Part shown: piece by piece, positions 11,139 to 22,221 of the stretch
Layout of the letters: each line of letters starts with the position of its first letter
Position numbering within the stretch: position 1 is the first letter of the stretch
NCBI GenBank assembly: GCA_039566865.1
Contig: CM076961.1
Span: 8,517,501 to 8,581,500, forward strand
Direction of reading: 5' to 3'
DNA: 64,000 nucleotides
DNA from: Aurelia coerulea
Taxonomy: Eukaryota; Cnidaria; Scyphozoa; Semaeostomeae; Ulmaridae
Notes under the pieces: model-generated
Seen by the model: the letters and a program-made list of their open reading frames with translations, nothing else
Databases searched by the model: none
What the model was told of the DNA's origin: nothing
Program-made: the position numbers and the translations under genes

Positions 11139-13119
11139 ATTCTACGCTCGTAAATTGAGCTTAACGCCAAGGCCACCAAACCCATTTGTCTCACCCCCAA
11201 ACCCCCTGGTTGGTCCACTAGTACCAGGTCTCACCTCATGGCATTGCCAACGCCTGTATCGAGCATCGCAAGTATTCCTGTTGACTCTGCTTTGGTGGGT
11301 TTGGTAGATCAAAGATTTGTCGCCCTCCCGCCTCCCTCAATTCAGTACCTTGTCCACAAGATCCGGGTCATATCTCTGGTTTAAGTCCATAGTTGTACAT
11401 AGTCAAAAGTGGTCTGGCCACTCACTTGCAGCCTTTCTCGGTATTATCCCTGAACCCGCTCATAATTTTGTTCACTTAAACCGCATATCTTATGTAGTGC
11501 ACGGGTTTGCTCAGGTGTTGCCTGTCTTGCCCCACAAGTGCACCCTCGCTTAGGCTTGGTATCACGTATGCGTCTCACATAATTGTATGAGCCTTACAAT
11601 AGAATGAAGTCCAAGATGAAATTGAAAAAGTATGAGGTTTAAGTATTCGAGACTTAAAATGTATGAGTTTAATAGTCTCGGGTAAAATGAGACTCTGAAA
11701 TGAAATTGAAAAAGCATGAGACTTAAAATGTATGAAACTTAGAACTGTATGAGTATTAGAAATACGGGTATCTGGAAAGATGAGACTTAAGAAAATGAAA
11801 TAGAAAAAGTATGAGTCTTAAAATGAACGAGACTTAGAATTGTACGAGTCTTAGAAATTCGAGTCTCTGGAAAGATGAGACTTGAGAAAATGAAATAGAA
11901 AAAGTATGAGACTTAAAATGTATGAGACTTAGAATTGTATGAGTCTTAGAAATACGAGTCTCTGGAAAGACGAGACTTGAGGAAATGAAATTGAAAAAGT
12001 ATGAGACTTAAAATGTATGAGACTTAAAATGTATGAGACTTAGAATTGTATGAGTCTTAGAAATACGAGTCTCTGGAAAGATGAGACTTGAGAAAGTGAA
12101 ATTGAAAAAGTATGAGACTTAAAATGTATGAGACTTAAAATGTATGAGACTTAAAATGTATGAGACTTAGAATTGTATGAGTCTTAGAAATACCAGTCTC
12201 AGGAAGATGAGACTTGAGAAAATGAAATTGAAAAAGTATGAGACTTAAAATGTATGAGACTTAAAATGTATGAGACTTAAAATGTATGAGACTTAGAATA
12301 GAACTGTATGAGTCTTAGAAATACCAGTCTCAGGAAGATGAGACTTGAGAAAATGAAATTGAAAAAGTATGAGACTTAAAATGTATGAGACTTAAAATGT
12401 ATGAGACTTAGAATTGTATGAGTCTTAGAAATACCAGTCTCAGGAAGATGAGACGTGAGAAAATGAAATTGAAAAAGTATGAGACTTAAAATGTATGAGA
12501 CTTAAAATGTATGAGACTTAAAATGTATGAGCGTTAGAACTGTATGAGTCTTAGAAATACGAGTCTCTGGAAAGATGATACTTGCGAAAATGAAATTGAA
12601 AAAGTATGAGACTTAAAATGTATGAGTCTTAGAACTGTATGAGACTTAAAATGTATGAAATTAAAATGTCTCTGGAAAGATGAGACTTTGAAAAAGTATC
12701 AGACTTAGTGGTATGCGTTAAATAGTCTCTGAAGGGATGATGAGACTTTGAAATAATATCAGATTGAAGCCGGTATGGCCGCACGTTTGCGGCTTTTATC
12801 TGAGATTTAGTTGTATGAGAAGAATTAATTGAAAAAGTATGAGGATTAGAGTTTGAGATGTAGTTGCATGAGTCTCAAGAAATATGAGTCTCTAGAAGAA
12901 TATGGCTCAAGAAAAGGCAATTGAAAAGTATCAGGCAGATGTTAAAAGAATGCCGTATTAACAAGTATGAAGAAAGAAGTATCAGACTTTAGAAGTATAT
13001 CACTTAAGAGTATGTGATTTAATGAAGGTTGTATTATATGCCAGATATGACCCCAAAAGCTGCCAAGGATGAAGGTTGTTATCTCTATTGTTCAGTCTGT
13101 TTGGTGGCCGCCCGGCGTT
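11139..13119. mobile_element. Tandem element E2 (second of two with shared ends), carrying a minisatellite
   Basis: E2 starts directly after the second AATCGAAA and ends before the third (13120-13127). It has the same 184-bp start and 349-bp end as E1. Its core is a 0.25-kb unique segment plus the array at 11590-12770. The palindrome arm at 4394-4800 shows that the target originally held a single copy of the octamer, so all three copies result from the insertion or duplication history. Confidence 0.6.
11590..12770. repeat. Higher-order minisatellite, 16-bp base unit GTATGAGACTTAAAAT
   Basis: The base unit repeats one to three times inside a larger module. The module starts with GAAATTGAAAAAGTATGAG and ends with GAGTCTCTGGAAAGATGAG. 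Successive modules are about 90 to 130 bp apart, and the steps are explained by the number of base units. Both GAGACT and its complement AGTCTC are present, so the strand can form small hairpins. Degenerate modules continue into the shared 349-bp end of E1 and E2. Confidence 0.9.
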
Positions 13120-13394
13120 AATCGAAACTTTTTCGAGTAGTTTTAGAGGTAAATCCACTTTTTTGAAACCAGCAAAAAGATTTGAGCAAGGATTTGCGAA
13201 GCCAGGGTTGACGGAAACATTGCGATTTATACATCTTTCGATTGCCTAGATTATACAGAACAACATCCTTTTTACCGCTTTTCGATAGGCCGAATAATAT
13301 TGGAGAAATTAACTGTTTTCTGAGGAGAGCGGTTTTGCGAAACGGCATCTCGCTGTGCACTAGAGCGGAAAGCAGAGTTACCTTAAGTGCACAG

Positions 13395-13681
13395 CCCGGG
13401 GGGCTACATAGTATATTTTGTTGACGGGATGTGCACTCCTTTTCGGGTATCGTTTTCGCCTCTTTTTTCTAGCGCCGGGTATCAAAAGAAGGCAAGTTTT
13501 CTAAAGCCGGTTGTCAAAAGTGTTATTTCATTGTTTTTTGACGAATTTTTACGTTTTGGGGTTCGCCGATTTTTTCTAAAGCCGGCTATCATTTCGAGGG
13601 AAAATTTCTAAAGCCGGGTGAAAAATTGTTTTCTTGGAGTGCACACCCCCATACAATTGAAGGTCAAGTACACCCCCCGGG
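13395..13681. mobile_element. CCCGGGGG-end MITE, copy a (8-bp target duplication)
   Basis: The element opens CCCGGGGGGCTACATAG, closes GTACACCCCCCGGG, and is flanked by GTGCACAG on both sides (13387-13394 and 13682-13689). Inside, a TTTCTAAAGCCGG motif recurs several times. It has no coding capacity. It abuts the TTAA element at 13382, so the duplicated octamer begins right after that element's TTAA. Confidence 0.75.
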
Positions 13682-13689
13682 GTGCACAG

Positions 13690-14097
13690 CTGCAAACTTC
13701 AACTATTATATGCAGTACTTGTTCTTAAAGTTTTCTTGTTTTCCTGTGCATTGAACAAAATTTATTTGAGAAGTAGAGGAAGAGGATGGCAAATAAATAA
13801 TCATTATATTTGATATATTTACACACATATATTTTAACCTGTAGAATTTCCTTTATTTTGCATTATTTTTCATGAATGTATATTTGAAATGAGAAAGGAA
13901 GATCCTGCATCCCTCTCTTGAGCACACCCTCCCTTAAAGTTAGTTGACGGAGATAAATAGCCACCTCCAGGCCTGCATATGCAGGGAGCTGGGCAAGCTA
14001 AAATAGATCTTGCTTCTTAGCCAATGAAAATTGAGAACTCTTGTGGTGATCACCACTTTCACGTGATCAGGTTTTCTCAAGCTCAAACAAATTCAAA
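13690..14097. other. No gene seen; promoter-like motifs near the right end
   Basis: No coding frame is evident. Just before the ATG at 14098 there are a CCAAT-like box and a CACGTG E-box within 100 bp. Such motifs occur by chance, so this is only suggestive. Confidence 0.25.
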
Positions 14098-14280
14098 ATG
14101 GCTAACGGATTCAGAGTTGTGCTCTCCTCTCTCCTGCAAGAAACCAAGAAACTAGTGAAGTCAACGAGCTGGAAAGTTGTACACTTTGTTTTTGGGGTAC
14201 GGGGAAAAGGAAGAGGAGTTGTTGGACGAGCACGACGATATCCAGTTGTTATTAGGCTTCGAGACTTCAGCAGATCATAG
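14098..14280 (+). CDS. Unrecognised short frame with a good start context
   Basis: The frame begins at ATG in the favourable context CAAAATGG and codes for 60 residues starting MANGFRVVLSSLLQETKK. A second frame over the same DNA, entered after a shift near 14165, reads an acidic stretch (EEELLDEHDD) and remains open to about 14340. This may be a frameshifted first exon of a transposon or host gene. I do not recognise the protein and see no clear splice donor. Confidence 0.2.
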   Translation: MANGFRVVLSSLLQETKKLVKSTSWKVVHFVFGVRGKGRGVVGRARRYPVVIRLRDFSRS

Positions 14281-16297
14281 GCCGATCGTTGGCAAAGACG
14301 TACGAAACTCCCCCGAAACTCAGTCCGTGCACGACAAAATTTGAAAAGCTGGAAAAGATGGATATGTTCACATGCTGGAAGATATTCGTATGCAAGGAAG
14401 TTCCACGAAAAGAGGGCAAGTGTGATTACAGAGGATGATATTATTTTGTTGTATCATTTGTAGTTGTACGTTTTCCATCCTGTGGTTTCCCCTCTTCCTC
14501 AATTCAGTGGCGTGACGAAAGGCAATCGCTGATTGGTCAATTCATTTCAACTGTGTTGAATTGAAGTTATTTTTAGAAAGCCGTTGGCTTTAGCTCCGTC
14601 AACGAACTTTAAAAGAAATGTCAGTACAGGATTTGGAAATCAGTCATGAAAGAATTTTTAGTGCTCAGCAGTTTTTAGAAAGAACTAGAATTTCCAGTTG
14701 CATGAAAATATTCCCATGTAAAATTTTGGGGGACTTGCATCTTCAACTGTATATCTTCAATGTGGTTTGTATCTTTGATTTACAGACAACAACAGTGACC
14801 TGCTGCATTCTGTTGCCTGTGATTGCTGATTAAAGTTGCTGTTTTGAGAACAGATTCTGGGAGAAGATTGTGTGCAGCTTCCCTTTGAATGGATGTTCTA
14901 GATTTCAGCAGTAAAACAATCTAAAATCATCACATTTTTCTCAGACTATTTTCTCTTTGTAAAAGTCACAACCCATTAGCTGTAATTACCAACAAACATT
15001 TATCAAAGTAGAGGTAGAGAGACAAGGAAGTATTTCTTTGGGAAAGGCAGCTTGTTATTTACACACTATTAGTGTAGAAAAGTGATACTTTGTGACTATT
15101 TTCTTGAATGAGCACCCTCCCTTCAGGGCCGCATTTAAGTCTGTTGGGGCCCTGGGCCCAAAACTGGTCGGGGCTTCTTAGAATATACCTGACAAAAATG
15201 TGTATCATAGTACTCAGTACCTTGTTAGCATGTATGGACAAGACAGCTAGATTCAGTCTTAGCCAAAGAAGTTAATATCAACTGTATAGTTTGATAGGGG
15301 AAAACTCGAAAAATGAGTAAACTTGTACAAATATATACATTTTGGTACAATCCCAATAAAACTATCCTTGTCCAATGGTTTTTCGTGATTTTCGCCTTGC
15401 CTTCGCTGCTGCACAATTTCGGATGATTTTCTTGGGGTCTAAAACCCTCAGAACAGTGGTGTGGCCAGAGTAGATTAAGTGGGGGGAATTAAATGAGGGC
15501 CTGGGGGCGAAGCCCCCAGAAGATTTTGAGACCACGCCCTTTAATTTGGCTTAGAATGCATCTCCGAATATCATGCTTGCGATTAGCGACAAGGAAACTT
15601 TGATATTTTGTGACGGTTATCCTACAAATCGGAGTTCGAGGACATTTTTTTGAAGAAACCTCCTTTACTTTGGAATGCATTCCCTGATTCCATATTCCAT
15701 ATTTGCCAGTGCTAAAATGGAATATTTGACATTTCTCGGAAAGTTCTTTCCCAACCTTACCCAGTTAGTTTCTCTTCAGTTTTAAAGGAATCTCAAAGAC
15801 CATATTTGGACAAAAGTAGGGGGCAATTGCCCACATACCCCCTTGCCTGTGGCCACGCCTCTGCCTCAGGACATCAAAATTTGCTGCCATTCATTAAGCA
15901 AAAGGCAACAACGCGCTCTTGTGACATTGTGGACCTTGGTTGACTCTTGACCCTTTCAGCATGGAGAAACTTCTCTCAATGGAGGAAACTCTGCATGGTA
16001 AAGATCAGTCATTGCATTGAGCAACAATCTAAGTGCGGTTATTGCCTTTGGGAAGTTGCAGCTTCATCTCCTTTCAAAATTTGCTCTAATAGATCATCCG
16101 AAAAAGGCTTTTACGTTCCACGGGTTTGTCACCTCTTCGATTTCTTTCTTTTTTTACGGACTTCAGCTTCGGTATCAACGAGATTCCTCCTTTTATCGAG
16201 GAACTTTCTAGAGGCTTTCTAACAAACTTACGTTATTGCCGAATTTCTACTTTGCTCGCCCATCATGTATTGTAAATATATGAAAAAATTGTGTTCG
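14281..16297. other. No gene recognised; G-rich degenerate repeat around 15480-15860
   Basis: Short frames only. At 15480-15540 a GGGGGCGAAGCCCCC hairpin is followed by CCACGCCCTTT. The same motif pair recurs at 27330-27390 and, in other orientations, near 62450, 62860 and 63260. This suggests a scattered small repeat family whose ends I cannot define. Confidence 0.35.
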
Positions 16298-16509
16298 CTG
16301 GGGTACACAAAGATTTTTTCGTAAGGGTGATGGATTTCGCCTAAAATCTGGAATAAATCATTTGTGCACTCGTGAAATCGACTGCGCATATCTTAAAGAT
16401 ATTCTGCGTTTATTTCTGCATCGTATGATACACAAATATTTGGTATATTTTGAAGAACGGCCGTGGTAAACAGGGATTCTTAATCACCGTCTGAACGGTT
16501 ACAGTAACC
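16298..16509. mobile_element. Right-end fragment of the TTAACTGTAACC-type element
   Basis: This segment matches 56380-56591, the right end of the complete TTAA element at 53446-56591, and ends GGTTACAGTAACC followed by TTAA (16510-16513). No left end was found nearby, so it is a truncated copy. Confidence 0.7.
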
Positions 16510-16513
16510 TTAA

Positions 16514-17070
16514 GTGTGTCGACGGCCACCATTATGGAAAATCACGGCACGCAGAAATTTCACCACTCATTGTGACCACAGGGAAACCATCCCATAAATT
16601 GCTGCGCAATAGTAACAACAAGCGGAAGTGCGAACCCTCGCTACGAACCACAGGTTACCCTTCAACCGAAGACACAATTATTTTAAAATAACACACAGGT
16701 CGTCCAATGGCAACTGACATTTGAACATGGCTTTTCTGTAGAAGTTCAAGAAATTTAATAAATACTGGTTGAGGAGCAAAACACAATTTCCCAGCAATAA
16801 CAATAATTGAAAGGTACTTCAAATTCTGAGAAAAAGAATGCCATCTTTGACCGGCCTAGTAATTGGGAGCAACAGAACAAAGAGAGACACAAGCCAATCA
16901 GTATTTAAAAGTAACATATTACGTTTTGTGACTCATGTCAGTAATAAAAAAGTACTTAATTTTTCATTATTTTTGATACAGAAAGTCATTAGTTACAGGC
17001 AGATGATTAGAAATTATCTCAAATTCATATGCAACATCGAATGGAATTGATAATTCGCAATTGACAGAAG
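16514..17070. other. Presumed 3' UTR and downstream flank of the coiled-coil gene
   Basis: This lies just downstream (minus strand) of the stop codon at 17071. No canonical AATAAA signal was found on the minus strand close to the stop, so the poly(A) site is not placed. No other feature was seen. Confidence 0.3.
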
Positions 17071-17211
17071 TTAAAATAGATGTTCATAAATGTCTCTCCA
17101 TGTCCTTTTATCATAGATTGGGGATGCTCCCATGGATATGTCAATGAAATCTAACATAAATGCAGCGCCAATTGCAACTATGACAACCATTAGTGCAAAC
17201 AAGATGTAAAA
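17071..17211 (-). CDS. Terminal exon (9th seen) of the coiled-coil membrane protein: transmembrane helix and stop
   Basis: On the minus strand a TTTTCAG acceptor precedes 46 codons and a TAA (17073-17071). The peptide opens with FYILFALMVVIVAIGAAFML, a clear hydrophobic helix of about 20 residues. A 26-residue tail rich in Asp, Arg and aromatic residues follows. It joins in phase 0 to the exon at 17907-18041. A single C-terminal helix after a long cytosolic-looking region fits a tail-anchored protein of the ER, Golgi or nuclear envelope. Nuclear-envelope KASH proteins have this layout, but the usual terminal PPPX is missing. Confidence 0.65.
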   Translation of the reverse strand, partial: FYILFALMVVIVAIGAAFMLDFIDISMGASPIYDKRTWRDIYEHLF

Positions 17212-17906
17212 CTGAAAATGAAAGTAAATTATTCAAATTCACTGATTCATTGAAAGGAAACAAACATTTAGCATCAATACATGAATTAATATGAATAAAA
17301 CACATGAAGCATTGAAACGTCCTTTCAAATTGCTAACTTGACGTGGCATAATTTCTGTGAGGGCACCGAAACTGTTTCTGACGAAAACTTTACGCAATAA
17401 AGAAAAAACAAGTTCTAATCTGTTTATTTTTTATAAATTTTGGACACAGACGATAAAACCGTTATAGGTCTATAATTCTTCTTCACAAAAGCATTAAGAC
17501 TTTTGAAAAGAGATCTCGCGAGCTTTCAAATCCTTTGGAAAATAGCACTCTGACAAATTAGAGTTGAAGACTTTCTGGAGGACGGTGGCAAAAAAGGCCG
17601 GCATTTTGTTCACGAATCTTAGCAGGAATGCTGCTTATGGGAGATGACTTTTTTTGTATTCAATTTTGAATCTGAAAAGTGTCCCATGGACAGTCACTGG
17701 CTTAAATTCAAATTTGCTCAGTTCGCAATATTATTTAATCATCTTGATGCTAGGATGATTTGCATATTTCTCGATAGCTTTCTCTATTGGGTCATTTATC
17801 CCATTTGTTTGTGATAATAGTGACTGGTCTTCGGAGGTTCATCCACACAAAGTCGACAGTATCTCACATCGATGAGAATGGGAATCAGAAGCAGAAACCC
17901 TTATAC
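17212..17906. other. Intron of the coiled-coil gene
   Basis: AT-rich intron with no element that can be bounded. Minus-strand codons at about 17470-17690 look faintly like LINE protein, too weak to call. Confidence 0.3.
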
Positions 17907-18041
17907 GCATATGCGTTGTATGTTGGGCGATGGGGACTCTGGAGGGGGATCAGTGGTGGTAGCAACTGCTGTCGTTGTTGTTCCCTCGTCCGGGGTTCCA
18001 ATGTGAAACAGATCCCAGTTTTTATCAGTAACTAATCGTAT
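17907..18041 (-). CDS. Exon (8th seen) of the coiled-coil gene: Thr/Pro-rich juxtamembrane segment
   Basis: On the minus strand 45 codons lie between a CTACAG acceptor, with a poor pyrimidine tract, and a GTATAAG donor. The peptide has RLVTDKNWDLFHIGTPDEG followed by a Thr-rich then Pro-rich run ending near NIQRIC. It is phase 0 at both ends, as needed by the neighbouring exons 32692-32769 and 17071-17211, and would sit directly before the membrane helix. The weak acceptor is the main doubt. Confidence 0.45.
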
Positions 18042-18090
18042 CTGTAGCTTTTTGTAGTTGCTAATTTATTTTCATCTATTTGAATATCCT

Positions 18091-18762
18091 TAACAAGAAA
18101 ACTTTGAATCGACGGTAGTTGGACAGTTTGCTGCAGAGGCTGTAAAGACTTGTCACATTTTATCGAAATTATCGATGATAAAATGGTGGAAAGAAATTGA
18201 ATTTGTGGTGAAGTTATTCGTTAATATATCCGCTGGTTATTATTGCGAAAAAGAGTGATTTAATGCCGATTATTGGGATTCTGCTGCGGGTGAAGGTAGG
18301 CCCATTAGCTTTATTCACAGCAAATAGCTTTTATTCGTTTAGGATTTTCGAAAATCACACAAACAAATACTTTCATGTTATTCCTGGACATAATTCACGT
18401 AACATGTGAAATTTTGAAAGCTATATCTTATTTGTAGCGTTCCTGAAGAATTCTTGAACATAGGCCAATTTTCGAAGGAATGAAATTCGATGTAACGCCG
18501 ATCCCTGACGAGATTTTAACCAAATGCAGAAAAACAAATGTGGAGTGGGGCCTCTCGAATCGATTCGTGGTAAAACCAGCTCTGTATCTTTATTACTCGA
18601 ATATCCATTTTTATTTTCGTGAAGGTACTCGAAAATTTATCTCGAAAGCCTTATTTTTAGTCATGTGATCGGAATACGACGATATCATTGGCTCATAAGC
18701 GTGAAATTGGAAGATTTGCGGGTTTCCCTGTGCCCTATTGAAAGATTTGACTCATATGCTCC
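18091..18762. mobile_element. Truncated copy of the AGCATATGAGTC element
   Basis: This segment is nearly the same as 31736-32402. Its right end keeps the terminal GACTCATATGCT, but the left terminal repeat is missing. The 62-codon frame inside (18480-18668) also occurs at 32122-32310, but the DNA is conserved just as well outside the frame, so I do not take it as a gene. Confidence 0.75.
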
Positions 18763-18946
18763 TCGGGGCCATATCCATCCAAATTATGTCATATCAATCC
18801 AAACCAGGGGGGCGAAAATTAAAGGGAGCGAAACTCCCGCGAAACTTCTGGACAAGAGGGGCGAAAATAAAAGGGGCGAAAATTAAAGGGAGCCAAAATT
18901 GAAGGCAGGCGAAATTTGAAAGGACTAATGTAAGTACTCTTTGACA
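18763..18946. repeat. Short GGGGCGAAAATTAAAGG tandem motif
   Basis: Around 18810-18910 the motif GGCGAAAATTAAAGGGAG is repeated about four times with gaps. No other feature was seen. Confidence 0.5.
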
Positions 18947-19980
18947 GTTAACTTGAAGATCAATACCTGGTGTCTTGATATTGGTGCATCGTGAGTCAGA
19001 ACATCAATCTTGAAAGTCCAAATTTGTGTTCATCACCAAACCAGAGCTTTTGGGTTTTGGCCTAAATTGTAAACACGCTGGTCAAGGGAATCTCCTCCTC
19101 CGTTTTTGTGTGTTCACATTGATCAAGCGCGTTTTCAAAAACCTCCGTTTTTGTGGATCCACTTTTGATAGCGTTTTCAAAAACCTCGGTTTTTTTTGCA
19201 GTTTTTGTGCGGATCAGTGTGAACACTTTTCCAAAAACGGATGTTTTCCCCTCCGTTTTTCGTTTTTGTACAAAAAACGGAGCACTGTGAACGGGTAGCT
19301 TGGATGCATAAAAAACGGATCATAACAAAACGAGCGGAGTGAACGGGGCCATAGAATTGTTTTGACAATGATCCATCCTTTGACTCATGCGAATAGACTA
19401 TAAAAACTGACAAATGAATTAATGAACAAAGTTACCAAGGAATATCTCCCTGTGCAGCCAAAATGAATGCATTTACAAAAGTACACCAAGCCAAGCAAGC
19501 ACGAGTGAGCAGTGAGCATTTTTATGTTCCCTTTGGAATAAACGATTGCTTTTTTCGTAATAATAAGGAGAGAGATGATAACGAAAAGCAATTCTTTGAA
19601 GGATTCGAGCAATGAAAACTGCAATATAGCCCAAAGGAACTATTTCGCGTATGAATAACTTCTATTAGGCAGATGCAATTTAAATTTTTTGTTGAATTAA
19701 GAACGATGTGTCTGTGGGATTATATTCATGAATCTAATTGTAGAGTTCAGACTCGATTTCTGTTACAATGCGTTTCTAAGCACGAGGTTTCTTGCTGTCC
19801 TTCGCTATAAGTGAGGAGATTCCACAACGCAGCGCGTTAACAGCTTAGGCCAAAGCCCAAAGCCCAAAGATTTGGTTTGGAGTTGAAGGCAAATTTGGAC
19901 TTTCAAGATTAATATTCAAACTCTCAACGCCCTAATATCAATGAATGAGGTAGTTATGTTCAAGTTGACTATCGAGGATT
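18947..19980. mobile_element. DNA element with ~130-bp terminal inverted repeats
   Basis: The left arm about 18947-19075 matches, inverted, about 19845-19980. The clearest block is AATCTTGAAAGTCCAAATTT at 19009 and its complement at 19898-19917. The core (19085-19350) is full of CGTTTTTGTGG and AAAACGGA runs. It has no transposase frame. The exact ends and target duplication are not resolved. Confidence 0.6.
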
Positions 19981-20044
19981 AATTTTCAAAAAATATTGCA
20001 GAATGATTGAAGCTAAATTCTTATTACTACGCCGCGTCAAATCT

Positions 20045-20068
20045 GTTACCTTTTTTTGGGACACCCGG
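20045..20068. mobile_element. Solo terminal repeat of a TACCGGGTGTCCC element
   Basis: The sequence TTTTTTTGGGACACCCGG followed by TA is the right end of the MITE family seen complete at 42434-42942 and 44687-45206. No left partner was found. Confidence 0.5.
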
Positions 20069-20185
20069 TATAAAAAAGATATTAGAAATACTTTGAGAGG
20101 ATGCGTCTGAGGAATCTGCTTTGGAATGGTTTCGAGTTTCTATTTCTATACTCATCTCAGACTCATCCTCTTGATACCTTGTCAT

Positions 20186-22067
20186 AACAGCTGGGCTAAG
20201 TCAGATCCTGAAAGCTGTTGGTAAATTGTCCGTTAAAATCTCATCTCCATATACGAGGAAGAAGCATCAAGAGATTTCAAAGCAAATTTTCCAACCTTCC
20301 ATTCGCAAGACTAGCGTCAAAGTTGCAAGTAACACCAAGTACTTGGGTATTAAAATCAACGAAAATCTCACATGGAAAGAGCAAATAAAAAGGGAAACTG
20401 CGAAAGCTTCTCCAGCTATTGGCTTCTTGAAATAAGCCAAAAAGTATCTTCATGCTGGAGTTGTGAAGACTTTCCATAGCAGCATCGTTGAGCCTCATTT
20501 CCAATGCCTTTGCTCTGTTTGGGGTTGCTGCAATTCCACCGACATCTTACAATTGCAGAGACTTCAAAACAGAGCAGCTCGTATCATTTCATTCCATTTC
20601 ATTTTAAATTCTTTATACATGGTAGCCCCATAAGCCAATGATGGCTGATTTTCGGGGGGCTATGGTAAAAAAATAATTACGATGTTATAACCTTATAACA
20701 AATAAAAAACAAATATTTACAATATTAAATTAGAATAAATTAAAAACATTGAAAGCTATTTGCAGCGCAATCTACATTCAAAAGTAGATTGGCTTGACCT
20801 CGGGCTCTAATTTATTCGAAACTGTTGATCCACGGAATGGAAACGCTTTTTGGCTATCGCTCGTTTCATTCGTGGAGCAAGCAAGTCAGTCTCAGAATTT
20901 CTCAAATTTAGAATTTGATTTAATCTATGTTTGAGGTTGCCCTATTTACTTTACAAAGCTGCAGTCTTTTTTCAGATAAGAAGAAAACCAGATGTGTTCA
21001 AGGCCAGTCCTTCCATACATTTCTAATTTTTAAAGTAGAATATCGTGATCCACAACATCGAATGCCTTTTTCAAGTCAATAAATACTGTAGCAGTGAATC
21101 TACCTTTGTCCATATTAACCTACCAGTCATTGGTAGACTTTAGCAGACAAGTGACAGTGGAGTGCAGTGACCGAAACACAAACTGATTATAGTATATGAG
21201 CTTGTTTTCATATAGATACTCATAAAGCTGGTTAAAACCAATTTTTCAAACACCCTGGACAGAAAGGGAGCACTCAAATCGGCCTATAACTTGATCGATC
21301 ATCAAAATGACCACTTTTTAAAAATGGGGGCAAGTCTAGCAAGTTCCAACAATCTGGGAATGCACCGGTTGTTATAGAAGGATTGAAAATGTCGCAAAGT
21401 GATTCACCGATGACAGAAAGCGCATTTTTTAAGAAATGATTGGCAATTCCATCAGTGCCAAAACCCAAGGACTTTTTGTATTTTCCAAAGACCTATTCTG
21501 AAGAAGGGGGTTCTCCGTTTGTGGCAGTTTGTCACAGGTTTTTAAAAATCTTTTCGCGACTAATAGTCAGTTCGATGCTCCAAGTAAACCCTTGATACAA
21601 AGTTTAGGTTGGCACACGACCAAGGAGTTCATAGATAAACAATCAAAACTAACGGTTTTCAAATTCCTCAACGACCTTGGTCCTAACTATCTTCGCCATC
21701 TTTTCACCAAAAAAGCTGATTGCACCCAGCGCAGCCTACGAAATACAAATACTGACTTAAGGCTTTGAAAAGATCTGCTAACGGACAAACATGCTTTTCA
21801 TTCATGGGTGCAAAAAGCTGGAATAGCCTTTCTACAGATGTTAAACAAGCATCTTCGGTTAATGCCTTCAAGAGCCACATTTAGAGTAGACTGGTGTGTA
21901 TTATATATTTAGAAACGTTGTAAAGTGATTCCTGTAAATTGCCTGACACTGTTTTCCAATAGATCAATTAGACTTTGTAATTATTTGTAATTGTAATTAG
22001 GTTTTTTCTGGCATTTTAGTTTAATTAACAGATAAATTTAGGTTTGTTCTTTTCTTTGCATTATATC
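20186..22067 (+). mobile_element. LINE remnant, interrupted by an antisense LINE
   Basis: The first part (20186-20586) encodes the region after the RT palm: YLGIKINENLTWKEQI and then LQRLQNRAARII. After the antisense insertion, from about 21530, the protein resumes with QFDAPSKPLIQSLGW, KFLNDLGPNYL and an exact-style LINE C-terminus with shifted frames near 21768. The tail around 21985-22010 is TGTAATTATTTGTAATTG-like. It is a 5'-truncated, decayed L2/CR1-type copy. Confidence 0.7.
20587..21515 (-). mobile_element. Antisense LINE inserted in the plus-strand LINE
   Basis: On the minus strand the frame at 21468-21274 reads GFGTDGIANHFLKNAL, TTGAFPDCWNL and SSYRPI, the early RT motifs. A decayed motif A (FIDLKKAFDVVDH-like) follows near 21060. 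A GAAAT-rich tail (minus strand) lies at about 20587-20615. The plus-strand LINE protein reads through the junction once this piece is removed. Confidence 0.65.
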
Positions 22068-22221
22068 TACCGGGTGACCCAGAAAAAAGTGACCCAAGGC
22101 AATCTGCCTCAGAAAAAAAAGTACGTGGGATGGCTGATGCAAATGCTTCAAACGTTGTTTTGTCGTTAAAAGACTAGCCTACGTTATGAGTATTTTTTGA
22201 ATTTCTTTCAGCACTGTAAAT

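Larger units (their letters stand above)
4394..13382. mobile_element. TTAA-flanked palindromic transposon, expanded by nested insertions
   Basis: The left arm begins GGTAACTCTGCTTTCCGC after TTAA (4390-4393). The same sequence ends the right arm inverted, before TTAA at 13383-13386. The left arm 4394-4800 matches, inverted, two separated right-arm pieces: 13128-13382 and 8165-8317. The right arm was therefore split by the insertion of 8318-13127. A LINE (5060-8100) occupies the loop. TTAA duplication points to a piggyBac or Kolobok type, but no transposase was identified. The arms without insertions would total roughly 0.8 kb. Confidence 0.75.

Noticed and set aside
11590..12770. A CRISPR-like array
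   Set aside because: The units are contiguous and nested without unique spacers, and the genome is eukaryotic.
10782..13119. The 349-bp direct repeats at 10782-11130 and 12771-13119 as LTRs of a retrovirus-like element
   Set aside because: There is no TG...CA end, primer-binding site or gag/pol between them. The repeats are the right ends of two tandem elements, each with a separate shared left end.
8318..13119. Helentron/Helitron2 identity for E1 and E2, suggested by asymmetric inverted ends and an internal minisatellite
   Set aside because: Those elements do not make target duplications, whereas an 8-bp duplication is evident here against the preserved empty site. It is kept only as a remote option.
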